From positions 1-46,985 of the forward strand of contig DIOT01000007.1 of assembly GCA_002426195.1 (NCBI GenBank): DNA of 46,985 bases, given 5' to 3'. The DNA comes from Bacteroidales bacterium UBA5507 (lineage in GTDB: Bacteria; Bacteroidota; Bacteroidia; Bacteroidales; Lentimicrobiaceae). The translations under genes were made by a program, and so were the position numbers. The notes below the pieces were generated by a model. The model did no database searches. It was not told the DNA's origin and worked only from the letters and a program-made list of their open reading frames with translations. Numbering within the stretch: position 1 is the stretch's first letter; each line of letters starts with the position of its first letter. Below, piece after piece: positions 1 to 9,477 of the stretch.

Positions 1-515
1 AGCAAATCAATACGCATCGTTTTAGTGAGAGAATCAATAGCAGCTTTTGTTGCACAATAAACATTACCATTAAGATAGGCTTCTTTACCGGCAATTGACC
101 CGATATTTATAATGTGCCCATGTCCATGTTGCAGCATCAGAGGTACCACAGCATGTGTAACATAAAGAACACCTTTAACATTGGTATCAATCATCGTTTC
201 CCATTGATCAGGGTTTCCTTCCTGAATAGGCTTCAAACCTAATGCCAAACCTGCATTATTAATCAGAACATCAATCTTTCTGAAATTTTCCGGAAGATCT
301 TTGAATGCCTCGTTAACCTGACTTCGGTTTCTGACATCAAATGCCAGGGTTAAAACCGCAGTATTATATAATTTTCTGAGATCAGAAGCAATAGATTCAA
401 GTCTTTCAGCTCTTCGGCCTGTTATAATTATTCGATTTCCTTCTTTTGCGAATTTGTGAGCGCATGCTCTTCCGATGCCACTTGTAGCACCAGTTATAAG
501 AATTATCCCCGGCAT
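1..515 (-). CDS. SDR-family NADP-dependent 3-hydroxy acid dehydrogenase (YdfG-like), C-terminus outside window
   Basis: Translating the minus strand from the ATG at 515 gives about 171 residues of a classical short-chain dehydrogenase. The glycine-rich cofactor loop TGATSGIG lies at residues 8-15, NNAGLALG follows in mid-protein, and the catalytic Ser140, Tyr153 and Lys157 (YxxxK) are all present. The stretch around NNAGLALG and WETMIDTN is very close to E. coli YdfG, which oxidises L-allo-threonine, serine and related 3-hydroxy acids with NADP+. The reading frame runs off the left edge of the window, so roughly the last third is not seen. A good promoter lies about 45 bp upstream. The exact substrate is inferred from similarity only. 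Confidence 0.85.
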   Translation of the reverse strand, partial: MPGIILITGATSGIGRACAHKFAKEGNRIIITGRRAERLESIASDLRKLYNTAVLTLAFDVRNRSQVNEAFKDLPENFRKIDVLINNAGLALGLKPIQEGNPDQWETMIDTNVKGVLYVTHAVVPLMLQHGHGHIINIGSIAGKEAYLNGNVYCATKAAIDSLTKTMRIDL

Positions 516-557
516 ATTTCTAATTTATTATCATCTCAAAATGATGATTCAGTATGC

Positions 558-588
558 CAAATTTATCAGAATATATTCAAAAAGCAAA
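558..588 (-). promoter_or_regulatory. Bacteroidota-type promoter for the YdfG-like gene
   Basis: Read on the minus strand this is TTTG, a 19-bp spacer, then TAAATTTG, which matches the Bacteroidota sigma consensus TTTG-N19-21-TAnnTTTG at both elements. It sits 43 bp before the ATG at 515. Between them (529-548) is a small perfect inverted repeat ATCATC/GATGAT that could be an operator. The rest of 516-672 holds no gene that I can support. Confidence 0.6.
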
Positions 589-672
589 AAAACTTAGGGT
601 GTAAAAATCAGCAAACTAAACTTACTGATTCTAAATAGCTTGTTAATATTGAGAAAACCGGGAAGGAAATTA

Positions 673-3600
673 TCACTTTCTCTTTTTCCCTGCAATCCAT
701 TCACGGGCATTAACAAATGCCTCTATCCAGGGTGTTATCTCATCTGAATTCCGTCCCGCAGGATAATATGCCCAATTCCATGGATACAGCGACCTTTCAA
801 GATGAGGCATTATAGCCAGATGCCTGCCATCATTAGAGGCTATTGCTGCTGTATTATAATCACATCCGTTTGGATTACCAGGGTATTCAGTGTAACTATA
901 TTTTACCGGTATGTTGTACTCATTCTCCTGCATCGGCAACCTGAACCGTCCTTCACCATGCGACACCCAAATACCCAGTCGCCTTCCCGACATAGATCCC
1001 AGCATCACAGTATTGTTATCAAGAATGTCGACATTTAAGAATATTGATTCAAATTTACCCGAGAGGTTGTGCTTCATCTTAGGCTTATCCTGATGCGTTG
1101 GATTTATCAAACCAAGTTCCACCATTAACTGACAGCCATTACATACACCCAAACTTAAAGTATCATCCCGTTGATAGAATGAATCAAGTGCAGCTTTGGC
1201 CGTAGGATTATACAAAAATGCACCGGCCCATCCCTTAGCAGACCCCAATACGTCGGAATTTGAGAACCCACCCACGAATACTATCATATTTACATCCTCG
1301 AGGTTCTCTCTCCCCGAAATTAAATCGGTCATGTGGACATCCTTCACATCAAATCCGGCGAGATAAAGCGACCAGGCCATTTCCCTATCACCATTAACTC
1401 CCTTTTCCCTGATGATTGCAGCCTTTATTCCTGAGTCATTCTTCCTGTTGAGATTTATACCATACTGTGAAAATCTTCCTGTAAAGTCATCTCCGAAGTT
1501 ATATGACAACGGTTGAAGCTCAAAATTCTTAAATCTCAGTTTAGCATAATCTTCTCCACTTTGAATCTGATCCATTAAGAATGAAGTATGGAACCAAAGT
1601 TTACGCATTTGGTCAACATCAAATTCTGAATGCCCTTCGTTATATCTAAGTGTTAAAAATCTACGGAATGAAGGCTTCCCAATTATATGGAATCTAACAC
1701 CGGCTTCATGCAGGAGGACTGAGGCATAATCAAGGTCTTTAACTTGCAGGACAACACCCGGATTTTCACTGAATAATAACTTAATAATGTCGCTTTCTTT
1801 AAAATCCGACAAGTTAATATCCATGCCTATACCAGGTTGTGCGAAAAGCATTTCGAGCAATGTAGTTACCATACCACCTGCTGAAACATCATGACCTGCC
1901 AGCACAACACTCTTATTGATTATAGTTTGTACCGCATTAAAAGCTGAGGCAAAGTACTCTGCACTCTCAACGTCAGGGGTTTCATTCCCAACTGATGAAA
2001 GTACCTGAGCTAATGCACTACCACCCAGGCGGAAAGGTGTATGACTAAAATCAACATAGATAAGTGTTGAAGTAAATTCAGGCAGTAAGACAGGGCTTAC
2101 AACCTTTTTAATATCACTAACTTCAGCAACAGCACTGATTATAACAGTACCGGGTGACAAAACCTTTGACCCGTCGGGATATTTCTGTGTCATTGACAGC
2201 GAATCTTTCCCTGTTGGAATATTTATGCCTAGTTTAATAGCAAAATCGGATGCTGCCTGAACAGCTTTATATAAGCGGGCGTCTTCTCCCTCATTCCGGC
2301 AGGGCCACATCCAGTTGGCGCTGAGGGAAACTCCCTTTAAACCATGGGTCAGAGGAGCAAAGACTATATTGGTCAATGCTTCTGCTATTGATAGAACCGA
2401 ACCTGCTGTAGAATTTATCAAGCCTGATACAGGTGAATGTCCTATTGAAGTAGCAATTCCTGTAACGCCTTTATAATCGAGGGCAACTACTCCCATATTA
2501 TTCAATGGCAATTGAATTGGTCCGGCAGTCTGCTGAACGGCTACTCTTCCTGTGACTGACCTGTCAACTTTATTGGTCAGCCAATCTTTGCAGGCTACAG
2601 ATTCAAGTTGCAGAACCTGTTCAAGATATGTCTTGAGAAGTGAAGCTTTATAACTGATTTCCCTGAATGAGAATTCTGTAGTGGAATCCTGCATGACCGT
2701 ACGGGGAGGTTTCCCAAACATGTCATTGATATTTAGGTCAATTGCATTGATTCCCTTGTTGTTATTCGCAAAAACGAGTTGCTGATTTGAAGTCGTTTCA
2801 CCCACTTCGAATAATGGAGCTCGTTCGCGTTCTGCAACTCTCTCAAGCAATGGAAGGTCATCCTTACTTATAACAAGTCCCATTCGTTCCTGCGATTCAT
2901 TACCTATAATTTCTTTATCAGAAAGAGTAGGATCTCCAACAGGCAGCTTATCAATGTTAATTACCCCACCCGTAGATTCAACCAGTTCCGACAAGCAATT
3001 AAGATGTCCTCCTGCACCATGGTCATGTATTGAGATTATGGAATTTTTACCACTCTCAGCCATAGCCCTGACCACATTATAGACTCTTTTTTGCATTTCG
3101 GGGTTTGACCTCTGTACCGCATTAAGCTCAAGAGTATTGCTGAACTGGCCGGTTGCAACCGATGAAACAGCACCTCCTCCCATACCAATCCGGTAATTAT
3201 CACCACCCATTACAATGACCTTATCACCTTCATCAGGCACAGATTTCTGACTGTCTTCTTTCCTTGCATATCCAACACCACCGGCGAGCATGATAACTTT
3301 ATCATATCCATATGACCTGCCCCGTTCCTGATGTTCAAAAGTCAATAAACTACCACAGATAAGTGGTTGCCCGAACTTATTTCCAAAATCACTTGCTCCA
3401 TTTGAAGCTTTAATAAGAATTTCTTCAGGTTTTTGATACAACCATTTACGTGCCCCTGTATTTTTAATCCAGTTCTGTGAATTATTAATTCGGGGGTATG
3501 AAGTCATATACACTGCAGTGCCGGCAATTGGCATTGATCCTTTACCACCGGCCATCCTGTCGCGGATTTCACCTCCTGTCCCTGTGGCTGCACCATTGAA

Positions 3601-4365
3601 AGGTTCCACAGTAGTGGGAAAATTATGAGTTTCGGCTTTGAGTGAAATGACCGATTCAAACTCTGAAACTTTAAAGTAATCAGGTTTGTCGAATGAAACA
3701 GGAGCAAACTGCTCAGCTCTCGGACCTGCAATAAAGGCAACATTATCCTTATAAGCCGAAACTATAAAGTTAGGATTATCCTTTGAGGTCTTCCTGATCA
3801 TAGAGAACAGGGTTTCAGGCATCTCGGTTCCATCAATAATGAAAGCTCCGTTGAATATTTTATGTCTGCAATGTTCCGAGTTTACCTGAGAAAAGCCAAA
3901 AACCTCACTATCAGTTAGCTTTCTTCCAAGCTTTTTACTTAACTGGTCAAGATATTCAACTTCATCGGAAGACAATGCTAATCCCTCCAGTTCATTATAA
4001 GATGATATATCGTCGATGAAAATAACCTCTCCAGGCATTTTATCAATTAAAAACAAATCCTGATTCAATCCTTTATAGATAGTCTGAAGCATTGAATCGT
4101 GAGGTGCATTCTGACTTTCAACCGGGGTAAATTCCTCAATCCTGTTTATATTGGTCAGGCCCATGTTCTGGGCCATTTCTACAGCATTGGTACTCCATGG
4201 AGTAATCATTTCTCTTCTGGGCCCAACAAAAAAGCCCGATACAGACCGGGCTTTCATATATTCCGCTCCACCCAGAAGCCATGAGAATTTTGAGATATCC
4301 CCTGAAGCCAGTTCTTGTTTGCTTTCTATTGCATAAATAAAGCTACCTTTGAAGAAATGAACCAT
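673..4365 (-). CDS. purL: Phosphoribosylformylglycinamidine synthase, single-chain (FGAR amidotransferase)
   Basis: Fourth step of purine synthesis: converts FGAR, ATP and glutamine to FGAM. The 1230-residue chain is the large fused type, with an N-terminal PurS-like part, two AIRS-type halves (the ETHNFPT motif starts at Glu245 and is followed by a Gly-rich ATP loop) and a C-terminal glutaminase domain. The glutaminase triad is visible: Cys1075 in GVCNGCQ, then His1188 and Glu1190 in MPHLER. I start the gene at 4365 (MVHFFKGS). The open frame continues 44 codons further upstream to 4497, but that stretch looks like translated intergenic DNA and would overlap the divergent transporter gene. 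A TAAATTTG -7 element lies 30 bp before this start. It is transcribed alone. Confidence 0.97.
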   Translation of the reverse strand: MVHFFKGSFIYAIESKQELASGDISKFSWLLGGAEYMKARSVSGFFVGPRREMITPWSTNAVEMAQNMGLTNINRIEEFTPVESQNAPHDSMLQTIYKGLNQDLFLIDKMPGEVIFIDDISSYNELEGLALSSDEVEYLDQLSKKLGRKLTDSEVFGFSQVNSEHCRHKIFNGAFIIDGTEMPETLFSMIRKTSKDNPNFIVSAYKDNVAFIAGPRAEQFAPVSFDKPDYFKVSEFESVISLKAETHNFPTTVEPFNGAATGTGGEIRDRMAGGKGSMPIAGTAVYMTSYPRINNSQNWIKNTGARKWLYQKPEEILIKASNGASDFGNKFGQPLICGSLLTFEHQERGRSYGYDKVIMLAGGVGYARKEDSQKSVPDEGDKVIVMGGDNYRIGMGGGAVSSVATGQFSNTLELNAVQRSNPEMQKRVYNVVRAMAESGKNSIISIHDHGAGGHLNCLSELVESTGGVINIDKLPVGDPTLSDKEIIGNESQERMGLVISKDDLPLLERVAERERAPLFEVGETTSNQQLVFANNNKGINAIDLNINDMFGKPPRTVMQDSTTEFSFREISYKASLLKTYLEQVLQLESVACKDWLTNKVDRSVTGRVAVQQTAGPIQLPLNNMGVVALDYKGVTGIATSIGHSPVSGLINSTAGSVLSIAEALTNIVFAPLTHGLKGVSLSANWMWPCRNEGEDARLYKAVQAASDFAIKLGINIPTGKDSLSMTQKYPDGSKVLSPGTVIISAVAEVSDIKKVVSPVLLPEFTSTLIYVDFSHTPFRLGGSALAQVLSSVGNETPDVESAEYFASAFNAVQTIINKSVVLAGHDVSAGGMVTTLLEMLFAQPGIGMDINLSDFKESDIIKLLFSENPGVVLQVKDLDYASVLLHEAGVRFHIIGKPSFRRFLTLRYNEGHSEFDVDQMRKLWFHTSFLMDQIQSGEDYAKLRFKNFELQPLSYNFGDDFTGRFSQYGINLNRKNDSGIKAAIIREKGVNGDREMAWSLYLAGFDVKDVHMTDLISGRENLEDVNMIVFVGGFSNSDVLGSAKGWAGAFLYNPTAKAALDSFYQRDDTLSLGVCNGCQLMVELGLINPTHQDKPKMKHNLSGKFESIFLNVDILDNNTVMLGSMSGRRLGIWVSHGEGRFRLPMQENEYNIPVKYSYTEYPGNPNGCDYNTAAIASNDGRHLAIMPHLERSLYPWNWAYYPAGRNSDEITPWIEAFVNAREWIAGKKRK

Positions 4366-4394
4366 TAGATAAGATTTTTGCAGTTTTAAAAGTA

Positions 4395-4402
4395 CAAATT
4401 TA
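4395..4402 (-). promoter_or_regulatory. Putative -7 element of purL
   Basis: TAAATTTG on the minus strand matches TAnnTTTG and lies 30 bp before the purL ATG. I see no clear TTTG -33 element at the expected spacing. Its position also supports the downstream start chosen for purL. Confidence 0.45.
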
Positions 4403-4460
4403 CGATTTTTGTGGTAATATTTTAAGATATTTGTCTGAATTAACCTAAAATCACACGTAC

Positions 4461-5741
4461 ATGAGAAGCAAATTCCGCGTAAATGAAGATTGGGCATCAG
4501 TAATCATTGGGGTTGTTTTGATTCTGGCTATTGTGGCTTCATTATTCATTCCTGAGATTCCAAAAATAATGCCCAAATTCGGGCCTAAGGCAGGATGGAC
4601 AGGCTGGACTGTATTAAGCACAGAAGTCTTTACCACCGGAAATACGGTTAGGGTAATCGCCACTTTCCTTTATTTCTTCTTTTTTGCATTAGCCGGTTCC
4701 TGGTTAATGGGTCGTAAAGGCAAAGAGTTATTACTTGCTTTCCCGGTTATTTTCCTGTTGTCAATGATTGCTCAGTTGATTGCAAGTAGTGGATCAATGA
4801 AGAATCTTGGTCTTGAAACAGTAATTTTTTCACTTCTCATTGGTTTGTTTATCAGTAATATTATCGGTACACCTAAATGGCTTAAGGAAGGCATTCAGAG
4901 TGAATTCTATATTAAAATAGGATTGGTAATGCTGGGAGCAACAATATTGTTTAAGGAGATAATGAATGCAGGTGTGCTGGGACTTGCTCAGGCTTTAATA
5001 GTAATTATGGGCGTCTGGTATTTTGCCTTCTGGATAGCAAAAAAATTAAAGATAGACGAAGAGTTAAGCATTATGCTGGCAAGTGCCGTAAGTATCTGCG
5101 GAGTATCGGCAGCAATCGCTACAGCCGGTGCTATAAAGGGAGATTCAAAAAAACTCAGCTACGTTATTTCACTTGTTTTGATTGTTGCCATACCAATGAT
5201 GATTTTTATGCCTTTGCTGGCTAAGTGGATAAATCTAACGCCCGAAGTTACCGGAGCATGGCTTGGAGGAACAATTGACACAACAGGTGCGGTTGTCGCA
5301 GCAGGTACTATTGCAGGAGATATTGCACTCAAGTACAGCACTATCGTAAAATTCTCTCAAAACGTTTTATTGGGAGTAGCAGCATTGCTAATCTCTATCT
5401 ATTGGTCTTATAGAAAAACAGATTCAGGTATAAAGGAAAAACCATCACTTAAAATCATTTGGGAACGCTTCCCAAAATTCGTTCTCGGATTTATAATCAC
5501 GTCACTGGTATTTTCATTTTTCATTAATCCTGAGACTGCCAAACTTGCCAGTTCAACAGTCAAGAGCTATCAATCATTATGGTTCAATCTGGCGTTTGTA
5601 TGTATAGGTCTGGAAACCAGATTTAAGGATTTATTAACCATGCAGCATGGAAAACCAGCCGGTGCATTTTTAATTGCCCAGACGTTTAATATTATCCTTA
5701 CTCTGTTAGTGGCTTATGTATTGTTTGGGATTCTAAGGTAA
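4461..5741 (+). CDS. YeiH/UPF0324-family membrane protein (putative sulfate exporter family)
   Basis: A 426-residue, very hydrophobic protein with about ten predicted membrane segments. It carries the family hallmark ASAVSICGVSAAIAT in the middle and the GGTIDTTGAVVAAG segment, typical of the Cons_hypoth698 (YeiH) family. E. coli YeiH has about 349 residues; this one has a longer N-terminal part with an extra hydrophilic loop before the core. Homologues are annotated as putative sulfate exporters, but the substrate is not firmly established for most members, so I do not assign one. It is divergent from purL and convergent with the small lipoprotein gene, with a 19-bp gap and no obvious terminator. 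Confidence 0.85.
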   Translation: MRSKFRVNEDWASVIIGVVLILAIVASLFIPEIPKIMPKFGPKAGWTGWTVLSTEVFTTGNTVRVIATFLYFFFFALAGSWLMGRKGKELLLAFPVIFLLSMIAQLIASSGSMKNLGLETVIFSLLIGLFISNIIGTPKWLKEGIQSEFYIKIGLVMLGATILFKEIMNAGVLGLAQALIVIMGVWYFAFWIAKKLKIDEELSIMLASAVSICGVSAAIATAGAIKGDSKKLSYVISLVLIVAIPMMIFMPLLAKWINLTPEVTGAWLGGTIDTTGAVVAAGTIAGDIALKYSTIVKFSQNVLLGVAALLISIYWSYRKTDSGIKEKPSLKIIWERFPKFVLGFIITSLVFSFFINPETAKLASSTVKSYQSLWFNLAFVCIGLETRFKDLLTMQHGKPAGAFLIAQTFNIILTLLVAYVLFGILR

Positions 5742-5760
5742 TTTAAATACCTCAGAGATC

Positions 5761-6057
5761 TTATTTGCTTCCTTTACCACCAAGGAAGCCCCATCCTCCA
5801 CTGCCTATCAGGAAACCAAAGGCATACCATATCCCATTGTTGTTGGGAGCAAATACCACTATGTTATCTTTGAAAAACATCAGCACCAGGTCGACCGGTG
5901 CAATGATTCCATGCCATAATCCCCAAAAAAATCCATAAGTCTGTCCCTGCAGGCATGTGGTTATATTCTCCTGGTTTGCACATCCCGAAAGAAAGCAGGC
6001 AATAGCTACAACACCTGCAAAAACAAGTAAATTTTTACTGAATCCCAATTTTTTCAT
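5761..6057 (-). CDS. Small predicted lipoprotein of unknown function
   Basis: 98 residues with a lipoprotein signal: MKKLG start, hydrophobic core, then the lipobox LSGC with the lipidated Cys near residue 26. The mature part is short, rich in Gly, Phe and Trp, and contains a second hydrophobic stretch (about residues 42-62) and a Gly-rich end (IGSGGWGFLGG). I do not recognise a characterised family. It could be an inner- or outer-membrane-anchored protein with one re-entrant or transmembrane segment. It is a single gene, convergent with the YeiH-family gene. Confidence 0.7.
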   Translation of the reverse strand: MKKLGFSKNLLVFAGVVAIACFLSGCANQENITTCLQGQTYGFFWGLWHGIIAPVDLVLMFFKDNIVVFAPNNNGIWYAFGFLIGSGGWGFLGGKGSK

Positions 6058-6156
6058 GAGTATTTCCGGATTTATAAATTATCTAGCCAAAATAAATAAT
6101 TATACGATATGGCCTTTAAAATTTTTAACTTATTAAGTTAGTTTGAAATTGACATT

Positions 6157-6211
6157 AACTTAGGGTACAGTTACGGTTAACTTACGATAAACTTACGGTT
6201 TAAATACGATT
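6157..6211. repeat. Phased ~11-bp imperfect tandem repeats in a 336-bp intergenic region
   Basis: Five imperfect units resembling AACTTACGGTT begin at about 6157, 6169, 6179, 6190 and 6201, a spacing of 10-12 bp or about one helical turn. They lie between the lipoprotein gene (minus) and the helicase gene (plus). Such phasing is typical of arrays bound by a protein on one face of the DNA, but no regulator is identified. The remainder of 6058-6393 is AT-rich and without an ORF that I can support. Confidence 0.5.
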
Positions 6212-6365
6212 TTTGTAAACCTATTCTATGTAATTTCTATCTTTTTACTATGTATACCTCCACTTTAAATGCAATCTATAAGAAGCATGGATCATTTTTT
6301 CTGATCATGATTTTAAATTAGAATATATTGTTAGTCAGCAATGTATATCCTATCTGATTTTGTTG

Positions 6366-6373
6366 TAATTTTG
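6366..6373 (+). promoter_or_regulatory. Putative -7 element of the DEAD-box helicase gene
   Basis: TAATTTTG matches TAnnTTTG and is 20 bp before the ATG at 6394, implying a very short 5' leader. No good TTTG -33 element is seen at the usual distance. Confidence 0.5.
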
Positions 6374-6393
6374 CACGCTATTTAAAATTTTAT

Positions 6394-8235
6394 ATGCCTT
6401 CATTTAAAGAATTAGGCTTGAACGATTTGCTATTGCAAGGAGTTGAAGCTCTCGGCTTCAAGGAGCCGATGCCTGTTCAGGCAGAAGTTATCCCCACCTT
6501 GATATCAAATCCAGTTGATCTTGTTGGTTTAGCCCAGACGGGCACAGGAAAAACAGCGGCTTTCGGACTTCCGGTGCTGCATCACATTGATCCTGATCTT
6601 CACAAAACTCAAGCACTGGTATTATGTCCAACCCGTGAGTTGTGTCTACAGATAACCCGGGATCTTGAAAGCTTTTCTGCATTCATCCCTTCAGTAAAAA
6701 TTACTGCAGTCTATGGTGGCGCCAGTATTGAGAATCAGATAAAACAGCTTCTTACCGGGCCTCAGATTATTGTCGCTACCCCCGGTCGTCTTAATGACAT
6801 GATTCGACGCAAAAGAGTGGACTTCAGCAATGTTGAATGGGTCGTACTTGACGAAGCTGACGAAATGCTTGACATGGGATTTCAGGAAGAAGTAGATACT
6901 ATTCTTGGGACAACTCCTGAAAATAAACACACTTTGCTGTTTTCAGCAACGATGCCATCTGAGGTTGAAAGAATCCTGGCAAAGTACATGTCGAAACCCG
7001 TTATTAAAACAATTGGCAAAAGAAATACCGGAACTGCTAACGTTAAGCATATTTACTATCTGGTTCATGCCCGCGACAGGTATCCGGCTCTGAAAAGAAT
7101 TGCAGATTTTAACCCGGATATCTATGCAATTATTTTCTGCAGGACTAGAATCGAAACTCAGGAGATTGCCGATTCACTGATACGTGATGGTTACAATGCC
7201 GATTCACTTCATGGTGATTTATCACAGGCTCAAAGAGATCATGTAATGGGCCGCTTCCGCAACAAATCTCTACAAATGCTTGTCGCTACAGACGTTGCAG
7301 CAAGAGGTCTTGATGTTAATGACCTGTCACACGTTATTAATTATAACCTCCCTGATGATGCCGAAGTCTATATTCACCGAAGTGGAAGGACCGGCAGGGC
7401 TGACAAACAGGGAATTGCAGTTTCTATAATCAACCTTAAAGAAAAGCACAAAATCCGCCAGATCGAAAAGATGATCGGCAGGGAATTCGCACAGGCAAAA
7501 ATACCTACAGGTGTGCAGGTCTGTGAGAAACAGCTTTTCCATCATGTTGACAGAATGGAGAGGGTGGAAATTGATAGCGAAATCGAATCATTCCTGCCTG
7601 TGATCTATAGAAAACTTGAGTGGATGACAAAGGAAGAACTTATCAGAAGGTTTGTCTCACTTGAATTCAACAGATTCTTAGAATATTACAGAGATGCCAA
7701 AGATCTGAATGTTGAAGAAGACAAGAGGCAAGCTGCTGATAGACCGGAAAGCACATCACGTTCGAGGAAAAGCAGTCGTTATGATGGTGACCGCGATCTT
7801 ACCAGGTTGTTTGTCAGTGTTGGCAGAAAAGATCATGTAATGCCCCAGCAATTAATTGGTCTCATTAACGAAGTAACTAAAACAAGGGGAATTGAGATTG
7901 GGAGAATTGATATAATGGATAGCTATTCATTCGTTGATATTGATTCAGGTGCTGTGAAGAAAGTTCTTAAAGCATTTAGCAATCCTAAGTTTAATCCTGA
8001 TGGGGTTAGAGTTGAGGTGGCTTCTGAAAGAGATAGCAATAGTGGTGGGTCAAGAAAGCGTTCTTCGGGACATGATAAACAGCGGTCTTTCAATTCTGAG
8101 AAAAGATCGGAAAAAAAATCCGGTGGATTTGAAAAGCGGGATGACAGGAAGAAATCACATAACGATGATTTCATGTTTGACTCTCCATGGAACCGCCCTT
8201 CAAGGAAAAACCCCGGGAAAGGCAGAAAGAGATAA
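6394..8235 (+). CDS. deaD: DEAD-box ATP-dependent RNA helicase, DeaD/CsdA type
   Basis: A 613-residue helicase with all core motifs: Q motif (GFKEPMPVQ, residues 21-29), motif I AQTGTGKT (47-54), PTRELC, TPGR, DEAD (153-156), SAT, and motif VI HRSGRTGR (328-335). After the two RecA lobes comes a DbpA-type RNA-binding domain (about 469-543), then a basic, Ser/Arg/Lys-rich disordered tail of about 70 residues. That order is the DeaD/CsdA layout, implicated in ribosome assembly and RNA unwinding, notably in the cold. It is monocistronic, with a promoter-like element 20 bp upstream and a hairpin terminator downstream. Confidence 0.93.
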   Translation: MPSFKELGLNDLLLQGVEALGFKEPMPVQAEVIPTLISNPVDLVGLAQTGTGKTAAFGLPVLHHIDPDLHKTQALVLCPTRELCLQITRDLESFSAFIPSVKITAVYGGASIENQIKQLLTGPQIIVATPGRLNDMIRRKRVDFSNVEWVVLDEADEMLDMGFQEEVDTILGTTPENKHTLLFSATMPSEVERILAKYMSKPVIKTIGKRNTGTANVKHIYYLVHARDRYPALKRIADFNPDIYAIIFCRTRIETQEIADSLIRDGYNADSLHGDLSQAQRDHVMGRFRNKSLQMLVATDVAARGLDVNDLSHVINYNLPDDAEVYIHRSGRTGRADKQGIAVSIINLKEKHKIRQIEKMIGREFAQAKIPTGVQVCEKQLFHHVDRMERVEIDSEIESFLPVIYRKLEWMTKEELIRRFVSLEFNRFLEYYRDAKDLNVEEDKRQAADRPESTSRSRKSSRYDGDRDLTRLFVSVGRKDHVMPQQLIGLINEVTKTRGIEIGRIDIMDSYSFVDIDSGAVKKVLKAFSNPKFNPDGVRVEVASERDSNSGGSRKRSSGHDKQRSFNSEKRSEKKSGGFEKRDDRKKSHNDDFMFDSPWNRPSRKNPGKGRKR

Positions 8236-8250
8236 TGACAATAAAATAAG

Positions 8251-8280
8251 AAAGGCCCGCAAATGCGAGCCTTTTATTTT
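8251..8280. terminator. Bidirectional terminator between deaD and trxB
   Basis: AAAGGC (c) CGC, loop AAAT, GCG (a) GCCTTTT: a 9-bp stem with one mismatch followed by a T-rich tract. A-rich flanks on the other side make it usable for the convergent trxB gene. Confidence 0.8.
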
Positions 8281-8302
8281 GAAAACAGGTTAAGTATTCA
8301 AC

Positions 8303-9298
8303 TTAATTAATGGTTTCTTTGACAGCATTATTTTCAGTTGGCTGATCAAATGATCGTACACTTTGTAAAAAGCGTTCTGATTCAATTGCTGCCATACATC
8401 CGGTTCCCGCTGCAGTAATTGCCTGGCGATAAACATGATCCTGAACATCACCTGCTGCAAATACACCAGGGATATTTGTCTGTGTTGTACCTGGAATCGT
8501 CTTTATATATCCGTTAACATCCAGATCTAACTGACCTCTGAAAATCTTTGTATTCGGTTCATGACCAATAGCTACAAAAAATCCCTGAATTTCAATCTCC
8601 TTTAGTTCGCCCGTTTTAACATTCTCAAGCAATGCTCCGGTTACAACTTTTCCATCACCTAAAATTTCACGGGTGACGTGATTCCATAATACTTCAATAT
8701 TAGGCGTGTTTTTTACTCTGTTTTGCATTGCCTTGCTTGCCCTTAACTCATCACGGCGCACAATAAGATAAACTTTCTTTGTCATCTTGGCAAGATAAGT
8801 TGCTTCTTCAGCAGCGGTGTCACCTCCACCGACTACAGCAACATCCAGTCCTCTGTAGAAGAATCCGTCGCATGTTGCACAAGCTGAAACACCATGTCCA
8901 TTATATCTAACCTCTGACTCAAGGCCAAGATATTTGGCAGTGGCACCGGTTGCTATAATAACTGTATCAGCCAATACTTTTTTGCCATCGTCAGTTGTAA
9001 GAGTAAAAGGCCTATGAGAAAAATCAGCTTCAGTTATCACACCCCATCTCAAATCGGCTCCAAATCGTTCTGCCTGCTTCTGTATATCAAGCATAAGCTC
9101 GGGACCCATGATACCCTCAGGATAACCGGGAAAATTGTCAACCTCTGTAGTGGATGTTAATTGTCCACCCGGTTGCATTCCTTGGTAAACAACCGGTTTA
9201 AGATCCGCACGTGATGCATATATAGCAGCAGTATAACCTGCAGGACCTGAGCCTATTATCAAACATTCTACTCTTTCTGTTTCAGAATCATTCTTCAT
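8303..9298 (-). CDS. trxB: Thioredoxin-disulfide reductase
   Basis: A 331-residue FAD- and NADPH-dependent reductase of the low-molecular-weight bacterial type. Visible features are the N-terminal FAD loop GSGPAGYTA (16-24), the redox-active CxxC as ACATCDG (Cys140 and Cys143), the NADPH loop GGGDTAAEEA, and the C-terminal FAD motif GDVQDHVYRQA. It reduces thioredoxin using NADPH. The start at 9298 fits the usual N-terminus just before the FAD-binding strand. It is transcribed alone. The 179 bp upstream contain only weak promoter-like sequence. Confidence 0.96.
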   Translation of the reverse strand: MKNDSETERVECLIIGSGPAGYTAAIYASRADLKPVVYQGMQPGGQLTSTTEVDNFPGYPEGIMGPELMLDIQKQAERFGADLRWGVITEADFSHRPFTLTTDDGKKVLADTVIIATGATAKYLGLESEVRYNGHGVSACATCDGFFYRGLDVAVVGGGDTAAEEATYLAKMTKKVYLIVRRDELRASKAMQNRVKNTPNIEVLWNHVTREILGDGKVVTGALLENVKTGELKEIEIQGFFVAIGHEPNTKIFRGQLDLDVNGYIKTIPGTTQTNIPGVFAAGDVQDHVYRQAITAAGTGCMAAIESERFLQSVRSFDQPTENNAVKETIN

Positions 9299-9421
9299 TT
9301 ATAACGACTTTTAAGTTACATTGTAATCAGCGGTAAAAGTATAGATTTTTACCTTAAAAATATTTGGAGAATCTCTTCTTTCCTATAAGATAGAAAACAA
9401 ACTTTATGCCTTTTTTGAAAT

Positions 9422-9438
9422 AATGCCATTTTGGCATT
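9422..9438. repeat. Perfect 7-bp inverted repeat AATGCCA/TGGCATT
   Basis: AATGCCA, a 3-base spacer, TGGCATT, located between trxB and the flavoprotein gene. It lies about 40 bp downstream of the flavoprotein stop codon but lacks a T tract, so it is either a weak terminator or a protein-binding site. Confidence 0.35.
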
Positions 9439-9477
9439 TACTATAAAGAATAACAAAATTCCATGAAAAATCGGTCT

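Noticed and set aside
456..638. 60-codon plus-strand frame at the start of the YdfG-like gene
   Set aside because: Overlaps the conserved N-terminus and the promoter of the dehydrogenase gene and encodes nothing recognisable.
4366..4497. 44-codon N-terminal extension of purL
   Set aside because: Overlaps the divergent transporter gene, has no resemblance to the PurL N-terminus, and contains the likely purL -7 element.
9422..9438. AATGCCA/TGGCATT hairpin as a terminator of the flavoprotein gene
   Set aside because: The stem is short and no T tract follows on the relevant strand; kept only as an inverted repeat.
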